64,000 bases of DNA, taken from Vreelandella titanicae BH1 (GTDB lineage Bacteria > Pseudomonadota > Gammaproteobacteria > Pseudomonadales > Halomonadaceae). A program made the translations under genes and the position numbers. Position 1 is the stretch's first letter. Each line of letters begins with the position of its first letter. The stretch lies in the NCBI RefSeq assembly GCF_000336575.1, contig NZ_AOPO01000006.1, forward strand, positions 124,001-188,000. Reading direction: 5' to 3'. Shown here one piece after another: positions 7,709 through 17,109 of this stretch. The notes under the pieces are model-generated. The model was not told where the DNA came from, made no database searches, and saw only the letters and a program-made list of their open reading frames with translations.

Positions 7709-8869
7709 TTACTTCCTTTTGTCATGCGCATCTGCGCGAATTTGGTGGCCTGGCAAAAGGTAAATGCCTGCTGCCAGCAGCGAAACCTTCACCACGGCGC
7801 CGCTGGTTAACTGATTACGCCGGGCGGCATGGGTAGCAATATCAAAACGTAACATATCGCCGTGATTGACGCTTAGCGAAACTGAAGTGATGCCGCCCAG
7901 TACGACCAGTTCGCTAACGGTGGCAACGACCGGGTTCTCCCGCTCGCCGTGTGAAGGACGGCCGCGACGGTGAAGCACAATATCGGAGGGCGGCAAGTAC
8001 CAGGTGACTGTTTCACCCAGCGTCAGATTATCTAACCCCTCGGCTACCTCTAGATAATTTTCGCCCCACCGCAGCCGACGCTTGCCCTCCTCATCCACCA
8101 CTACCCCTTCAAACAGATTATGGCGGTCTAACAAGCGCGCCACCAGCGGCGACAACGGCCGACGAAAAAGCACATCAGGAGCATCTTGCTGCAGGCTGAC
8201 GCCGTTATGCAACACGCAGATTTGGTCGGCCAGCGCGGCGGCTTCTTCCAGGTCGTGGGTCACCAGTACAATAGGAATCTCGATCTGCTGACGCAGCAGC
8301 GCCAGCTCGCGCTGCAACCGCCGCCGGGTCACTTGATCCACCGCCGAAAACGGCTCATCGAGTAACAGCACTTTGGGGTCACGGGCCAAGGCACGGGCCA
8401 GCGCCACACGCTGGCGCTGGCCCCCCGAAAGCGCGTTGGGGTAGCGCTTGCCCAGCCCGTCTAAACGCACCTTGGCTAGCCACTGCTCGGCCTGTTCACG
8501 GCGTTGCGGTTGGGGCAGGTGGCGCAGAGGGAGCTGAATATTTTGTGAGGCGGTTAGGTGCGGAAATAGCGCATAGTCCTGAAACACTATGCCGACCTGT
8601 CTACGCTGGGGCGAGAGTGAATGCTTACGCTCGGCGTCAAACCAAACCTCTCCAGCGCACTCCACTCGCCCGCCCTGGGGGCGATAAAGCCCGGCAATGG
8701 TGCGCAACAGCGTGGTTTTGCCGCTGCCCGATGGCCCTACCAGCGCCAGCAGTTCACCGGGTTGGCAAACAAACTCGGCGGCCAGTGGAATCGGCCCCGT
8801 TTGATTGACCGCCACGCTCAACCCTGCAATCGGCCCAGAGACCGGCTCTGTGATGCGCGAATCAGCCAC
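7709..8869 (-). CDS. modC: Molybdate ABC transporter, ATP-binding subunit
   Basis: 386 aa if started at GTG 8869, whose codon overlaps the modB stop; ATG 8899 is an alternative. Walker A GPSGSGKT (45-52), signature LSGGQRQRVALARAL and Walker B KVLLLDEPFSA are intact. The C-terminal third is a molybdate-binding (Mop/TOBE) domain (PVVATVSELVVLGGITSVSLSV). With ModA and ModB it imports molybdate, needed for molybdopterin enzymes such as xanthine dehydrogenase, a natural link to the purine genes nearby. Confidence 0.92.
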   Translation of the reverse strand: MADSRITEPVSGPIAGLSVAVNQTGPIPLAAEFVCQPGELLALVGPSGSGKTTLLRTIAGLYRPQGGRVECAGEVWFDAERKHSLSPQRRQVGIVFQDYALFPHLTASQNIQLPLRHLPQPQRREQAEQWLAKVRLDGLGKRYPNALSGGQRQRVALARALARDPKVLLLDEPFSAVDQVTRRRLQRELALLRQQIEIPIVLVTHDLEEAAALADQICVLHNGVSLQQDAPDVLFRRPLSPLVARLLDRHNLFEGVVVDEEGKRRLRWGENYLEVAEGLDNLTLGETVTWYLPPSDIVLHRRGRPSHGERENPVVATVSELVVLGGITSVSLSVNHGDMLRFDIATHAARRNQLTSGAVVKVSLLAAGIYLLPGHQIRADAHDKRK

Positions 8870-9530
8870 GTACCCACCGCCTGCGCCCGGCCAGACCATA
8901 GACGAGCCCCAAGGTAATAAACGATACCAACAGCAACAGCGCCGACATCTGTGCAGCGCCCTGTTCATCGAAGGCCTGGACGCGATCATAGATGGCAATG
9001 GCGAGAGTGCGGGTTTCACCATCAATGGCGCCACCCACCATCAAGATGACGCCAAATTCGCCCAGCGTATGGGCAAAGGTAAGCGCTGCCGCTGACATAA
9101 TGCCTGGCCACACCAAGGGCAGCTCGATGCGCAGCAGCGTCTGCCAGGGGCTCAACCCGCTGCACCAGGCCGCTTCACGCAGGTTGTGGGGCACATGTTC
9201 AAAGGCGCGCTGAATGGGCTGCACGGCAAACGGCAAATTGGCGATCAGGGAGGCCAATAGTATGCCAGTGAAAGTGAAATTCAGCCCGCTACCGGTCATT
9301 GCTGCCCAAAACGAGCCCACTGGCGCGTCGCGGCCAAAGCTCAACAGCAGATAAAAGCCCAGTACGGTAGGCGGCAATACCAGCGGTAATGCGATCAGCG
9401 CTTCACATAGCCCTTTGCCGCGGAAACGCGCATAGGCCAGAGAGCGACCTAGCCAAATAGCGATGGGTAGCAGGATAAGACAGGTGAACGCCGCTAGGCG
9501 TAATGAGACCGAAAGCGCCGACCAATCCAT
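8862..9530 (-). CDS. modB: Molybdate ABC transporter permease
   Basis: 222 aa from ATG 9530, chosen for its GGAAGGAG box; the frame extends upstream to 9623 only inside modA. Five or so membrane segments and the BPD_transp_1 EAA loop (REAAWCSGLSPWQTLLRIELP, about 130-150) match ModB. It overlaps modC by 8 bases and follows modA by 13 bases. Confidence 0.92.
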   Translation of the reverse strand: MDWSALSVSLRLAAFTCLILLPIAIWLGRSLAYARFRGKGLCEALIALPLVLPPTVLGFYLLLSFGRDAPVGSFWAAMTGSGLNFTFTGILLASLIANLPFAVQPIQRAFEHVPHNLREAAWCSGLSPWQTLLRIELPLVWPGIMSAAALTFAHTLGEFGVILMVGGAIDGETRTLAIAIYDRVQAFDEQGAAQMSALLLLVSFITLGLVYGLAGRRRWVRG

Positions 9531-9543
9531 TATGCTCCTTCCA

Positions 9544-10320
9544 TTATTCGACGCTAAACCCGTAGGTACGCAAAATGGATTGTCCCTCGTCCTCTTGCAA
9601 CCACTGATAGAAGGCCGTGGCAATATCTCCAGCCTGATTGGTCAGTACCATTCGCTGGCGTAGTGGGCTATGCCACTCTTCAGGGATAAGTACGTACTCA
9701 CTTCGGTCACCTAATGTGGGAGCCAGCGCCAAGGAGTAAGCCACCAGCCCACCGCGCGCATCGTCGGAGAGCGCAAACTGCGCCGCCTGGGAGACATTTT
9801 CGCCCAGTATCCGCAGCGGCTCTATTTGCTCCCAAAGCCCGGCGTACTCAAGCGCCTGCCGCACCGCCACGCCATAGGGGGCGTGTTCGGGGTTGGCCAG
9901 GGCGATGCGCTCAGTAGTCCCCGCCTCTAACGCGGTTTTAACCGCTTCAAGCGGCGTCTCCTCGTTAGGTAAATCACCACGCCCTGCGCGCTGCAGCCAC
10001 ACTAAACGACCAATGGCGTAAATCACGCCCTCATCTTGTGTGTAGCCCTCCTCATAAAGCGCTTGAACGTAGCTCTCGTCAGCAGAGAGATAGAGCTCAA
10101 AGGGCGCGCCCTGGGCAATTTGACGCCGGAAGTTGCCTGACGAGCCAAAGTTTAGCCGTAGGGCGTGGCCGGTTTCCTGCTGAAACTGCTCGGCGGCTTC
10201 TGTCAGCGCAAACTGTAGATCAGAGGCCGCCGCCACGATAGGCGCCTCCGCCTGCGCAGGGGAACCTATCAGAAGCAAGCAGGCGAGCAGCAACCCATGC
10301 GCTAATTTAGCTTTTAGCAT
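9544..10320 (-). CDS. modA: Molybdate-binding periplasmic protein
   Basis: 258 aa. Signal peptide 1-24 ([20 protein letters not shown]), then the ModA opening [12 protein letters not shown], the oxyanion-binding [19 protein letters not shown] region and [14 protein letters not shown]. It binds molybdate or tungstate for ModBC. Its first 14 bases overlap the end of the pyruvate kinase gene, so it is probably co-transcribed with pyk, which is unusual for modABC. No obvious ModE operator was found. Confidence 0.92.
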   Translation of the reverse strand: MLKAKLAHGLLLACLLLIGSPAQAEAPIVAAASDLQFALTEAAEQFQQETGHALRLNFGSSGNFRRQIAQGAPFELYLSADESYVQALYEEGYTQDEGVIYAIGRLVWLQRAGRGDLPNEETPLEAVKTALEAGTTERIALANPEHAPYGVAVRQALEYAGLWEQIEPLRILGENVSQAAQFALSDDARGGLVAYSLALAPTLGDRSEYVLIPEEWHSPLRQRMVLTNQAGDIATAFYQWLQEDEGQSILRTYGFSVE

Positions 10321-11782
10321 GCTCGTCAGTAATCTCCATTACCTTCATGGTATTGGTGCCGCCATGGGCGTTCATATGGTCGCCGCGAGTTAGGATTACA
10401 TGGTCGCCAGGTTTGGAGATACCGGTCTTAACCAGCATCTCGAGGGCCCGGTCGTTTAGCTCGGTGGCGCTCATTGCGGAGGTATCGAACGGTAGCGAAA
10501 CAACACCGCGGTAGAGCGCCATGCGGCGTTGGGCAATGGGATTATGCGCCAAGCCAACAATCGGCAGGCCCGAACGAATGCGAGAAGCGATCAGCGGTGT
10601 ATAGCCCGATGAGGTCATACAGGCAATCGCGGTAATGCCGGTCATATGGTTGGCCGCGTACATGGCGGAGAGCGCAATGGTCTCGTCAGGGCGGGAAAAG
10701 CCTTCATGAATACGGTGACCGGACTCCTGGGCGGTTTTTTCCCGCTCAGCTCCCAGGCAAACACGTGACATGGCTTCTACGGTTTCCAGCGGGTAGTCGC
10801 CCGCCGCGGTTTCCGCCGAGAGCATGACCGCATCGCTGCCATCCAGCACCGCGTTGGCCACGTCAAACACCTCAGCGCGGGTGGGAAGAGGCGCTGAAAT
10901 CATGCTCTCCATCATTTGCGTGGCGGTAATGACCGCACGGTTGAGCGAACGCGCTCGTTTGATCATGCGCTTTTGCACGCCGACCAACTTGGCATCGCCA
11001 ATTTCTACGCCTAGATCACCTCGCGCCACCATGACCGCCTCAGAAGCTTCGATAATGCCATCCAGGGTGGCATCATCCGCTACGGCTTCGGCACGTTCGA
11101 CTTTGGCCACCAGGCCAATCTCTTTACCCGCCTCACCTAATAAGCGGCGTGCTTCGAGCATATCTTCAGCATGGCGGGGGAAAGAAATGGCCAGGTAATC
11201 GACGCCAATCTCAACGGCGGTCTTAAGGTCTTCTTTATCTTTTTCAGTCAATGCCGGAGCGGAGAGCCCACCGCCCTGCTTGTTGATACCTTTATGGTTA
11301 GAGAGCTTGCCTCCCACGACCACGGTGGTATGCACCTGTTGGCCGTCAACACGGGCCACGTCCAGCACCAAGCGCCCGTCATCTAACAGCAGGCGGTCGC
11401 CGGCGGTCACGTCTTGGGACAAGGTCTTATAGTCGCAGCCGACTTGATGCACATCGCCCGCATCGCCATCCAGCGCCATATCAAGAATAAACGGCTGGCC
11501 CTCTTTAAGCACCACGGCCCCATCTCTAAACCGCGCAATACGAATCTTGGGCCCCTGTAGATCACCCAACACCGCGACGCTGCGGCCTAGCTTGGCGGCT
11601 ATTTCACGTACCTCGGTTAGTCGGCGGCGGTGATCATCCGCTGTGCCATGGGAGAAGTTAAGACGCACCACATCGACACCCGCCTTGAGCATGGCTTCCA
11701 ATACCCCTTCCCGGTCGCTGGCAGGCCCAAGGGTGGCGACAATTTTGGTACGACGGATCGAGGAGAAGTGCAGTGCGTTCAT
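10307..11782 (-). CDS. pyk: Pyruvate kinase
   Basis: 491 aa from ATG 11782 ([20 protein letters not shown]); an ATG six codons upstream is possible. Contains the N-terminal [12 protein letters not shown] motif, NFSHG, and the active-site block GDLGVEIG ... QKRMI with the signature [10 protein letters not shown]. Catalyses PEP plus ADP to pyruvate plus ATP in glycolysis. The last codons overlap modA, making it the promoter-proximal gene of a pyk-modABC-DUF192 unit. A regulatory C-terminal domain is present, so the length is normal. Confidence 0.95.
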   Translation of the reverse strand: MNALHFSSIRRTKIVATLGPASDREGVLEAMLKAGVDVVRLNFSHGTADDHRRRLTEVREIAAKLGRSVAVLGDLQGPKIRIARFRDGAVVLKEGQPFILDMALDGDAGDVHQVGCDYKTLSQDVTAGDRLLLDDGRLVLDVARVDGQQVHTTVVVGGKLSNHKGINKQGGGLSAPALTEKDKEDLKTAVEIGVDYLAISFPRHAEDMLEARRLLGEAGKEIGLVAKVERAEAVADDATLDGIIEASEAVMVARGDLGVEIGDAKLVGVQKRMIKRARSLNRAVITATQMMESMISAPLPTRAEVFDVANAVLDGSDAVMLSAETAAGDYPLETVEAMSRVCLGAEREKTAQESGHRIHEGFSRPDETIALSAMYAANHMTGITAIACMTSSGYTPLIASRIRSGLPIVGLAHNPIAQRRMALYRGVVSLPFDTSAMSATELNDRALEMLVKTGISKPGDHVILTRGDHMNAHGGTNTMKVMEITDEHAKS

Positions 11783-11900
11783 AATGTTCCAACCATGCAA
11801 TTTAGCGTGTAGTGACTTTTATTAAGTAATTCTATTCAGTAACCCTAGCTTACCAGTTTAACGCGCTCTATATGACAGCAGTGCAACGCAGGAGGTTGGT

Positions 11901-12389
11901 TTAAGTCAACGTCACGGTGATAGTGAGAGGAAACTCATCGCAGTTATTGCCATCACCGCCGCGATCCACTACCAAAAACTCACCTTCACGCTCCAGCACC
12001 GATTGAATGGCGTGCCAAGTGCCTGCGCGGTAGTTCACCCCTTGGCGGCCATCGGTGACAAACGCTCGCACGTCTGCAGGGTTAATATGTTCCCCCGGTG
12101 GGGCTACCACCACAATAAAGCGCTCCTGGTGCAGCGGCATAAACGCCTGACTGCCCTGGGGGTGACGCTCTAAAAACGTTAGCTCCAACGGCAGTGTAAT
12201 CGGCTGGCTCACGAAGATATTAATCAGCGTGTGAGCGTTTTCACCCAGTGTTTCCACCTTGGCAAGATCATGGTGGCGCTGCGTGCGCCCGGCGTTGATG
12301 GGAAACGACGCTGAGGTGCGCGCATCAATCACATCGCCAAAAGGGGCGAAGGCCTCTGCGGTCAACGGCTCGGCTTTTAGCTCTAGCAT
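11901..12389 (-). CDS. allA: Ureidoglycolate lyase
   Basis: 162 aa. The full-length cupin-like AllA fold is recognisable from EPLTAEAFAPFGDVID at the start, RTQRHHDLA, FLERHPQGSQAFMPL, and NYRAGTWHAIQSVL with the active-site region. It splits ureidoglycolate into glyoxylate and urea, the last step of ureide breakdown. It follows allE by 134 bases on the same strand and has no TTGTATACAA site of its own, so it is probably co-transcribed with allE. Confidence 0.93.
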   Translation of the reverse strand: MLELKAEPLTAEAFAPFGDVIDARTSASFPINAGRTQRHHDLAKVETLGENAHTLINIFVSQPITLPLELTFLERHPQGSQAFMPLHQERFIVVVAPPGEHINPADVRAFVTDGRQGVNYRAGTWHAIQSVLEREGEFLVVDRGGDGNNCDEFPLTITVTLT

Positions 12390-12463
12390 TGTTGTGTCCT
12401 TCTAAAGTTCTTTGTTACTCAGCGTGGCATGGCCACTTCCAGCCTGATAAATGCACTAGTGGG

Positions 12464-12498
12464 AGGCAGCTTTAGCTCGCGACCCTTTAAAGCTGCCT
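12464..12498. repeat. 11-bp stem inverted repeat between allE and allA
   Basis: AGGCAGCTTTA (12464-12474) and TAAAGCTGCCT (12488-12498) are perfect reverse complements with a 13-base loop. There is no U-tract after it in the leftward direction, so it is not a classic terminator; it may shape mRNA stability or expression of allA relative to allE. Confidence 0.5.
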
Positions 12499-12523
12499 GC
12501 TTGAAAAGCTGGAGCAACCAGTT

Positions 12524-13354
12524 TTAACGAGCACCCAGACGAAGAGCAGGATGGCGATTAACATCTTTATACAGCAGATATCGGAACGGCCCTGGGCCAG
12601 CGGCGTAGCAAGCCTGGGGGCAGAAGGCGCGTAACCACATGAAATCGCCCGCTTCCACTTCTACCCAGTTTTGATTCAGGTGATAAACGGCCTTGCCTTC
12701 GAGCACATAAAGGCCGTGTTCCATGACATGGGTTTCATCGAAAGGAATCACGCCGCCGGGCTGGAAGGTAACGATATTCACATGCATATCGTGGCGAACG
12801 TCCGCAGGGTCGACAAAGCGTGTGGTGGCCCAGCGTCCTTCCGTGCCCGGCATTTCGATAGGCGCAATGTCCTGCTCGTTGGTGACAAACGCCGTTGGCA
12901 CCTCAAGTCCTTCCACAAACTCATAGGCCTTGCGTACCCAGTGGAAACGTACCGGCGCGTTGGATTCGTTGCGCACCTGCCACGAACTGCCAGGGGGAAT
13001 AAACGCATAGCCGCCGGGCTGCAGGGAGTGGCGCTCGCCTGACAGAGTAAGCGTTAACTCACCTTCCACAATAAACAGAACGCCTTCCGCCTGGGGATCA
13101 GGCTCAGGCTTATCGCTGCCGCCCTGAGGCTGGACTTCCATAATGTACTGAGAGAACGTCTCGGCAAACCCCGACAGCGGACGCGCCAGCACCCATAGCC
13201 GGGTGCCTTCCCAAAACGGCAGATTACTGGTGACGATATCGCGCATCACGCCTTTGGGGATCAGCGCATACGCTTCAGTGAACACGGCGCGATCAGCGGT
13301 GATTTGCGTTTGCGGCGGGTGCCCGCCGGTGGGAGCGTAGTAAGTAGCTGGCAT
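12524..13354 (-). CDS. allE: (S)-ureidoglycine aminohydrolase
   Basis: 276 aa from ATG 13354; the frame extends to 13384 but the methionine followed by PATYYAPTGGHP is the usual start. Two cupin domains: the first with EGVLFIVEGELTL (about 100-112), the second with VMEHGLYVLEGKAVYHL and GDFMWLRAFCPQ. The second cupin carries the metal-binding residues in known UGHase structures. It releases ammonia from ureidoglycine to give (S)-ureidoglycolate, the substrate of AllA encoded next. A perfect TTGTATACAA-type palindrome lies 40 bases upstream. Confidence 0.93.
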   Translation of the reverse strand: MPATYYAPTGGHPPQTQITADRAVFTEAYALIPKGVMRDIVTSNLPFWEGTRLWVLARPLSGFAETFSQYIMEVQPQGGSDKPEPDPQAEGVLFIVEGELTLTLSGERHSLQPGGYAFIPPGSSWQVRNESNAPVRFHWVRKAYEFVEGLEVPTAFVTNEQDIAPIEMPGTEGRWATTRFVDPADVRHDMHVNIVTFQPGGVIPFDETHVMEHGLYVLEGKAVYHLNQNWVEVEAGDFMWLRAFCPQACYAAGPGPFRYLLYKDVNRHPALRLGAR

Positions 13355-13393
13355 TTTTAAACCTATTTGACTTAGTAAAAACACACGTTATTC

Positions 13394-13409
13394 ATCTTGT
13401 ATACAAGAT
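13394..13409. promoter_or_regulatory. Purine-regulon operator, ATCTTGTATACAAGAT
   Basis: Perfect 16-bp palindrome, 40 bases upstream of allE. Its core TTGTATACAA recurs upstream of puuE, the racemase gene, uraH-puuD/uraD and the NCS2 permease. The GT..AC spacing fits operators of FadR/FCD-type GntR regulators; one is encoded at 28462-29196. Confidence 0.75.
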
Positions 13410-13478
13410 TAGCTAACCACAATAAAGCAATCTTTAACAAAGCTCTTGTGAAACACTCCTCCCAATAGTAACTTCTTT

Positions 13479-13494
13479 AGAAACTTTCGTTTCA
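13479..13494. promoter_or_regulatory. Shared operator AGAAACTTTCGTTTCA upstream of the YfcC-type carrier
   Basis: Inverted repeat GAAAC-TTTC-GTTTC, 108 bases upstream of ATG 13602. The identical 16 bases occur at 18079-18094 upstream of the ABC transporter operon. The local RpiR-family regulator is the likely binder. Confidence 0.65.
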
Positions 13495-13601
13495 TAATTC
13501 TAAGATCATACGAGCATGTCCAAAAACAGCAACCTCGGCGCGGCGTGACGCCCGCTAACCGCTGCTCAGGTCAGCTACTTATAACAAACGCGAGGCATAG
13601 C

Positions 13602-15050
13602 ATGTCCCAACACACCCCCTCTTCGTCTTCCTCAGATCGCCCCACGCCCAAGAAAAGCTGGTGCCGGATCCCTGACATTTACGCGGTTCTGTTCATATTT
13701 ATCGCCCTGGCCGCGATAGCAACGCACTTTGTGCCGGCCGGGCAGTTCGAGCGTGTTCCTGGCCCGAATGGGCGCATCACTATCGACCCGAACTCTTATG
13801 AGCAGATCGCTTCGTCACCAGTTGGCATCGTCGACTTTATGCTGGCGATCCCGAATGGCTTAATGAGTGCCGGTGAAGTTGTCTTTTTCACCTTCATGAT
13901 CGGCGGTATGTTCATGGTGCTAAGGCGCACCGGCATTATTGAAATAGGTGTGGACAAGCTAACGCGCCGCTTTGCGCGACAGAACCTGCTCACTATCCCC
14001 GTGTTGATGACGGTTTTTGCCCTCATAGCGACGGTTATCGGTACCCAAGAGTTGGCGCTGGTCTATGTGCCGGTCATCTTGCCGCTGATGATTGCCTTGC
14101 GCTTTGATTCAGTCACGGCCGCGGCGGTGGCACTTTGTGCTACCACGGTCGGTTTCACGACGGGTGTGCTCAACCCCATCAATACCGGCCTAGGACAGCA
14201 ACTCTCAGATCTTCCTCTCTACTCCGGCTATGGCTTGCGCGTTGTGGCATTTGTGGTGATGTTAGCCGCGGCCATTTTCTTCGTTATGCGTTACGCCCGT
14301 ATGGTGCATCAAACACCTTCACTTAGCCTGCTGAGCAGTGACACTAGCGAATCCGAAAAACGCTCGCTTTATCAACATGCTGACAATAGCCCAGCCTTAA
14401 TCGCCAGCGCTCGCCAGAAGCTCGCGGCCATCGCCACCTTCGCCTTCTTCGCGGTACTCGTCTATGGCGTACTGCAGCAAGGCTGGTTCATGATGGAAAT
14501 GGCAGGCCTGTTTATCATCATGGGCATTGTTGTGGGCCTAATAGCAGGCCTCGACACCGACGAAATATGCGCAGGCTTCAACCAAGGCTTCCGAGACGTG
14601 CTGGTCGGCGCCATGATCGCCGGCGTCGCACGCGGTGTTGCCGTGATGCTGGAAGATGGCCACATCATGGACACGCTGGTGTTTGGGCTTGGCAACCTCG
14701 TCGGAGGCCTGCCCACCCTGCTTTCGGCGATTGGCATGTTCTTCGCCCAGCTAGGCTTCAATTTCATTGTCCCCTCCGGTAGCGGCCAGGCCCTGGTCAC
14801 CATGCCGCTGATGGCACCGCTCTCCGACATCATCGGCGTTACCCGCCAAACGGCGGTGCTGGCGTTCCAGTTGGGTGACGGTATCGGCAATATTTTATAC
14901 CCGACCTCAGGCTACTTTATGGCGACCCTGGCACTGGCAGGTGTGCCATGGCAAAAGTGGGTCAAATTCTTCTTCCCACTTTTTTGCGTCTGGATAGCGA
15001 TTGCCCTGGGCTTTCTTATTTTCGCGCAGGCAACCCAGTGGATCGGCTAG
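13602..15050 (+). CDS. YfcC-family (DcuC/ArcD-like) membrane carrier
   Basis: 482 aa from ATG 13602 (MSQHTPSSSSS), with GAGG upstream; the longer frame from 13545 has no support. About 12 membrane segments. Landmark motifs are HFVPAGQFERV, EVVFFTFMIGGMF, TTVGFTTGVLNPINT and FNFIVPSGSGQALVTMPLMAPL, typical of the C4-dicarboxylate/basic amino-acid carrier superfamily (PF03606). The substrate is unknown; an operator shared with an amino-acid ABC transporter suggests an amino acid or peptide-like compound. A 15-base-period tandem duplication (15038-15065) supplies the stop codons of this gene and of the convergent ABC ATPase gene. Confidence 0.88.
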   Translation: MSQHTPSSSSSDRPTPKKSWCRIPDIYAVLFIFIALAAIATHFVPAGQFERVPGPNGRITIDPNSYEQIASSPVGIVDFMLAIPNGLMSAGEVVFFTFMIGGMFMVLRRTGIIEIGVDKLTRRFARQNLLTIPVLMTVFALIATVIGTQELALVYVPVILPLMIALRFDSVTAAAVALCATTVGFTTGVLNPINTGLGQQLSDLPLYSGYGLRVVAFVVMLAAAIFFVMRYARMVHQTPSLSLLSSDTSESEKRSLYQHADNSPALIASARQKLAAIATFAFFAVLVYGVLQQGWFMMEMAGLFIIMGIVVGLIAGLDTDEICAGFNQGFRDVLVGAMIAGVARGVAVMLEDGHIMDTLVFGLGNLVGGLPTLLSAIGMFFAQLGFNFIVPSGSGQALVTMPLMAPLSDIIGVTRQTAVLAFQLGDGIGNILYPTSGYFMATLALAGVPWQKWVKFFFPLFCVWIAIALGFLIFAQATQWIG

Positions 15051-15061
15051 AAGTGGATCGA

Positions 15062-15790
15062 CTAGAGCACGGCAGAGATAAACTGCTTTAGCTCCGGCGT
15101 TTGTGGGTTGCTGAATAGCTCGCTGGGGGCGCCCTCTTCATGGATGCGCCCCTGGTGCATAAACACCACGCGGTCGGCCACATCACGTGCAAAGCTCATT
15201 TCATGGGTGACCAGAATCAGCGTCATGCCCTCGGCCGCCAACGCCTCCAATACGCGCAGCACTTCCCCGACCAGCTCAGGGTCAAGTGCTGAAGTCACCT
15301 CATCGCAGAGCATCACTTTGGGGCGCATGGCCAGCGCCCGGGCGATGGCGACCCGCTGCTGCTGACCACCGGAAAGCTGCGCCGGGTAGGCATCGTATTT
15401 GTCGGAGAGGCCCACTTTCTCAAGCACTTCGCGGGCGACTTTCTCGACCTCGGCTTTCTCCTCGCCACGCACCACCAGCGGCGCCAAACAGACGTTCTCA
15501 CCCACGGTTTTATGAGGAAACAGATTAAAGCTTTGGAATACCATGCCGACGTTTTCACTCAGCTCTTTGGGCGACATTGACGCCGCATCGAGCTGCTTAT
15601 CGGCAATGGTGATCTCGCCGCTGTCATGTTTTTCCAGCTGATTCAGGCAGCGCAGCAGGGTACTTTTACCCGAGCCACTGCGACCAATAATCGCCACCAC
15701 TTCGCCTTGCGCAACTGAAAGGTTAATACCTTTAAGCACTTCCAGGTCGCCAAAGGCTTTATGAACGTTATCAACGTAAACCAGCGTCAT
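15062..15790 (-). CDS. Polar amino-acid ABC transporter ATP-binding protein
   Basis: 242 aa from ATG 15790 (MTLVYVDNVHKAFGD); the frame extends further upstream inside the permease gene. Walker A GRSGSGKST, Q-loop FQSFNLFPHKT, signature LSGGQQQRVAIARALA, Walker B KVMLCDEVTSALDPE all intact: GlnQ/HisP/ArtP group. Overlaps the upstream permease gene by 20 bases. Energises uptake by the two permeases and the binding protein encoded upstream. Confidence 0.93.
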   Translation of the reverse strand: MTLVYVDNVHKAFGDLEVLKGINLSVAQGEVVAIIGRSGSGKSTLLRCLNQLEKHDSGEITIADKQLDAASMSPKELSENVGMVFQSFNLFPHKTVGENVCLAPLVVRGEEKAEVEKVAREVLEKVGLSDKYDAYPAQLSGGQQQRVAIARALAMRPKVMLCDEVTSALDPELVGEVLRVLEALAAEGMTLILVTHEMSFARDVADRVVFMHQGRIHEEGAPSELFSNPQTPELKQFISAVL

Positions 15791-16427
15791 AGAGCTTTTT
15801 CTCCAGATAGCGCGCGTAGCAGGAAAGTGGGTAGCACAGCGCGAAGTAAAGCAGAGCCACAAGGGCAAAAATGGTGAAGGGTTCGAAGGTGGCGTTATTG
15901 AGCATGGTGCCCGCCTTGGTCAGCTCGACAAAGCCGATGATGGAGGCCAGCGCCGTGCCTTTGATGACCTGTACCGAGAAACCCACCGTGGGCGGAATCG
16001 AAAGCCGCAGCGCCTGAGGCAGAATCACATGGCGCATGGTCTGGAAGTAGTTCATGCCCAGCACCCGCGCCGCGTGCCACTGCCCTTTGGCAACCGCCTC
16101 TAAACAGCCGCGCCAGATGTCACATAGAAAAGCACTGGTGAACAGAGTCAGTGCGATGGAAGCCGCCAGCCAGGCAGAAATGGGATGCCCCATGGCGGCA
16201 GCACCAAAGAAGATCAAAAACAGCTGCATCAACAGCGGCGTACCTTGGAACAGGTCAACATAAAGAGACGTTAAGCGCTGCAGCCAGCGGTTGCTGGAGA
16301 GGCGCATAAAGGTCAGTAGCAGCCCCACCGTCGCACCGCCCACAAAGGCAATCAGCGACAGCACAATCGTCCAGCGGGTTGCCAGCAGCAGGTTGCGCAA
16401 GATGTCCCAGAAGGTGAACTCAATCAT
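15771..16427 (-). CDS. Polar amino-acid ABC transporter permease (second subunit)
   Basis: 218 aa. HisM/GlnP-type inner-membrane subunit with about five membrane segments and the EAA-like loop GMNYFQTMRHVILPQALRLS (about 140-160). Its ATG overlaps the stop of the other permease gene (ATGA at 16424-16427), which implies coupled translation and a heterodimeric channel. Confidence 0.92.
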   Translation of the reverse strand: MIEFTFWDILRNLLLATRWTIVLSLIAFVGGATVGLLLTFMRLSSNRWLQRLTSLYVDLFQGTPLLMQLFLIFFGAAAMGHPISAWLAASIALTLFTSAFLCDIWRGCLEAVAKGQWHAARVLGMNYFQTMRHVILPQALRLSIPPTVGFSVQVIKGTALASIIGFVELTKAGTMLNNATFEPFTIFALVALLYFALCYPLSCYARYLEKKLYDAGLR

Positions 16428-17101
16428 CGTTGTTCTCCTTGCTGATAGGCGAATACCCGCTTGCCCACCAGCATAAAGCTGCGCCGCATGCCGAAGGCGA
16501 GGAGCAAATAGACCAGCGTGATCAGCAGGTAGACTTCAAAGCTGCGAAAGTTGCGCGATTGAATAAAGTTAGCGGCGTATGTCAGGTCAAATACCGATAT
16601 TTGCGACACCACCGCCGAACCCAGCATCACAATGATCGACTGACTGATCAGCGCGGGGTATACCCTGGCAAACGCGGGCACCAGCACGATATGGCGATAG
16701 CTTTGCAGCGTGGTCATACCCAGTGCCCGCCCGGCTTCCAACTGCCCCTTGGCCGTGGCGCTAATACCGGCACGTAAAATCTCGGCGCTGTAAGCGGCCA
16801 GGTTGAGCGTCATGGCAATAAACGCCGCGGTAATGGCATCAATTTTAATGCCGAGCCCCGGCAGCCCGAAGAAGATAAAAAACAACTGCACAATAAAGGG
16901 CGTGTTGCGGGTCACTTCGACGTAGCCGCCTAGCCCCCAGCGCACCCATGGCTGTGCGTTAATGCGTAAATACGCCACCGCCACCGCCAGTGCTAGCCCC
17001 GTCAAGGTGGTCACCACGGTCAAAACGACCGTGGTGGTAAGACCTTTGAGGAGCTCACTAACGTAGGGCAACAGGGTAAGAAAATCGAGTGCTGGCCCCA
17101 T
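16424..17101 (-). CDS. Polar amino-acid ABC transporter permease (first subunit)
   Basis: 225 aa. HisQ/GlnP-type permease: EVTRNTPFIVQLFFIFFGLP is the hallmark of the family's second membrane region and GMTTLQSYRHIVLVPAFARV is the ATPase-contact loop. It starts 8 bases after the binding-protein gene. Forms the pore with the next permease. Confidence 0.92.
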   Translation of the reverse strand: MGPALDFLTLLPYVSELLKGLTTTVVLTVVTTLTGLALAVAVAYLRINAQPWVRWGLGGYVEVTRNTPFIVQLFFIFFGLPGLGIKIDAITAAFIAMTLNLAAYSAEILRAGISATAKGQLEAGRALGMTTLQSYRHIVLVPAFARVYPALISQSIIVMLGSAVVSQISVFDLTYAANFIQSRNFRSFEVYLLITLVYLLLAFGMRRSFMLVGKRVFAYQQGEQR

Positions 17102-17109
17102 AATGAACC

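Noticed and set aside
15038..15065. 13-base tandem duplication at the YfcC/ABC-ATPase convergent stops
   Set aside because: Real but short; it supplies both stop codons and shows no sign of further function.
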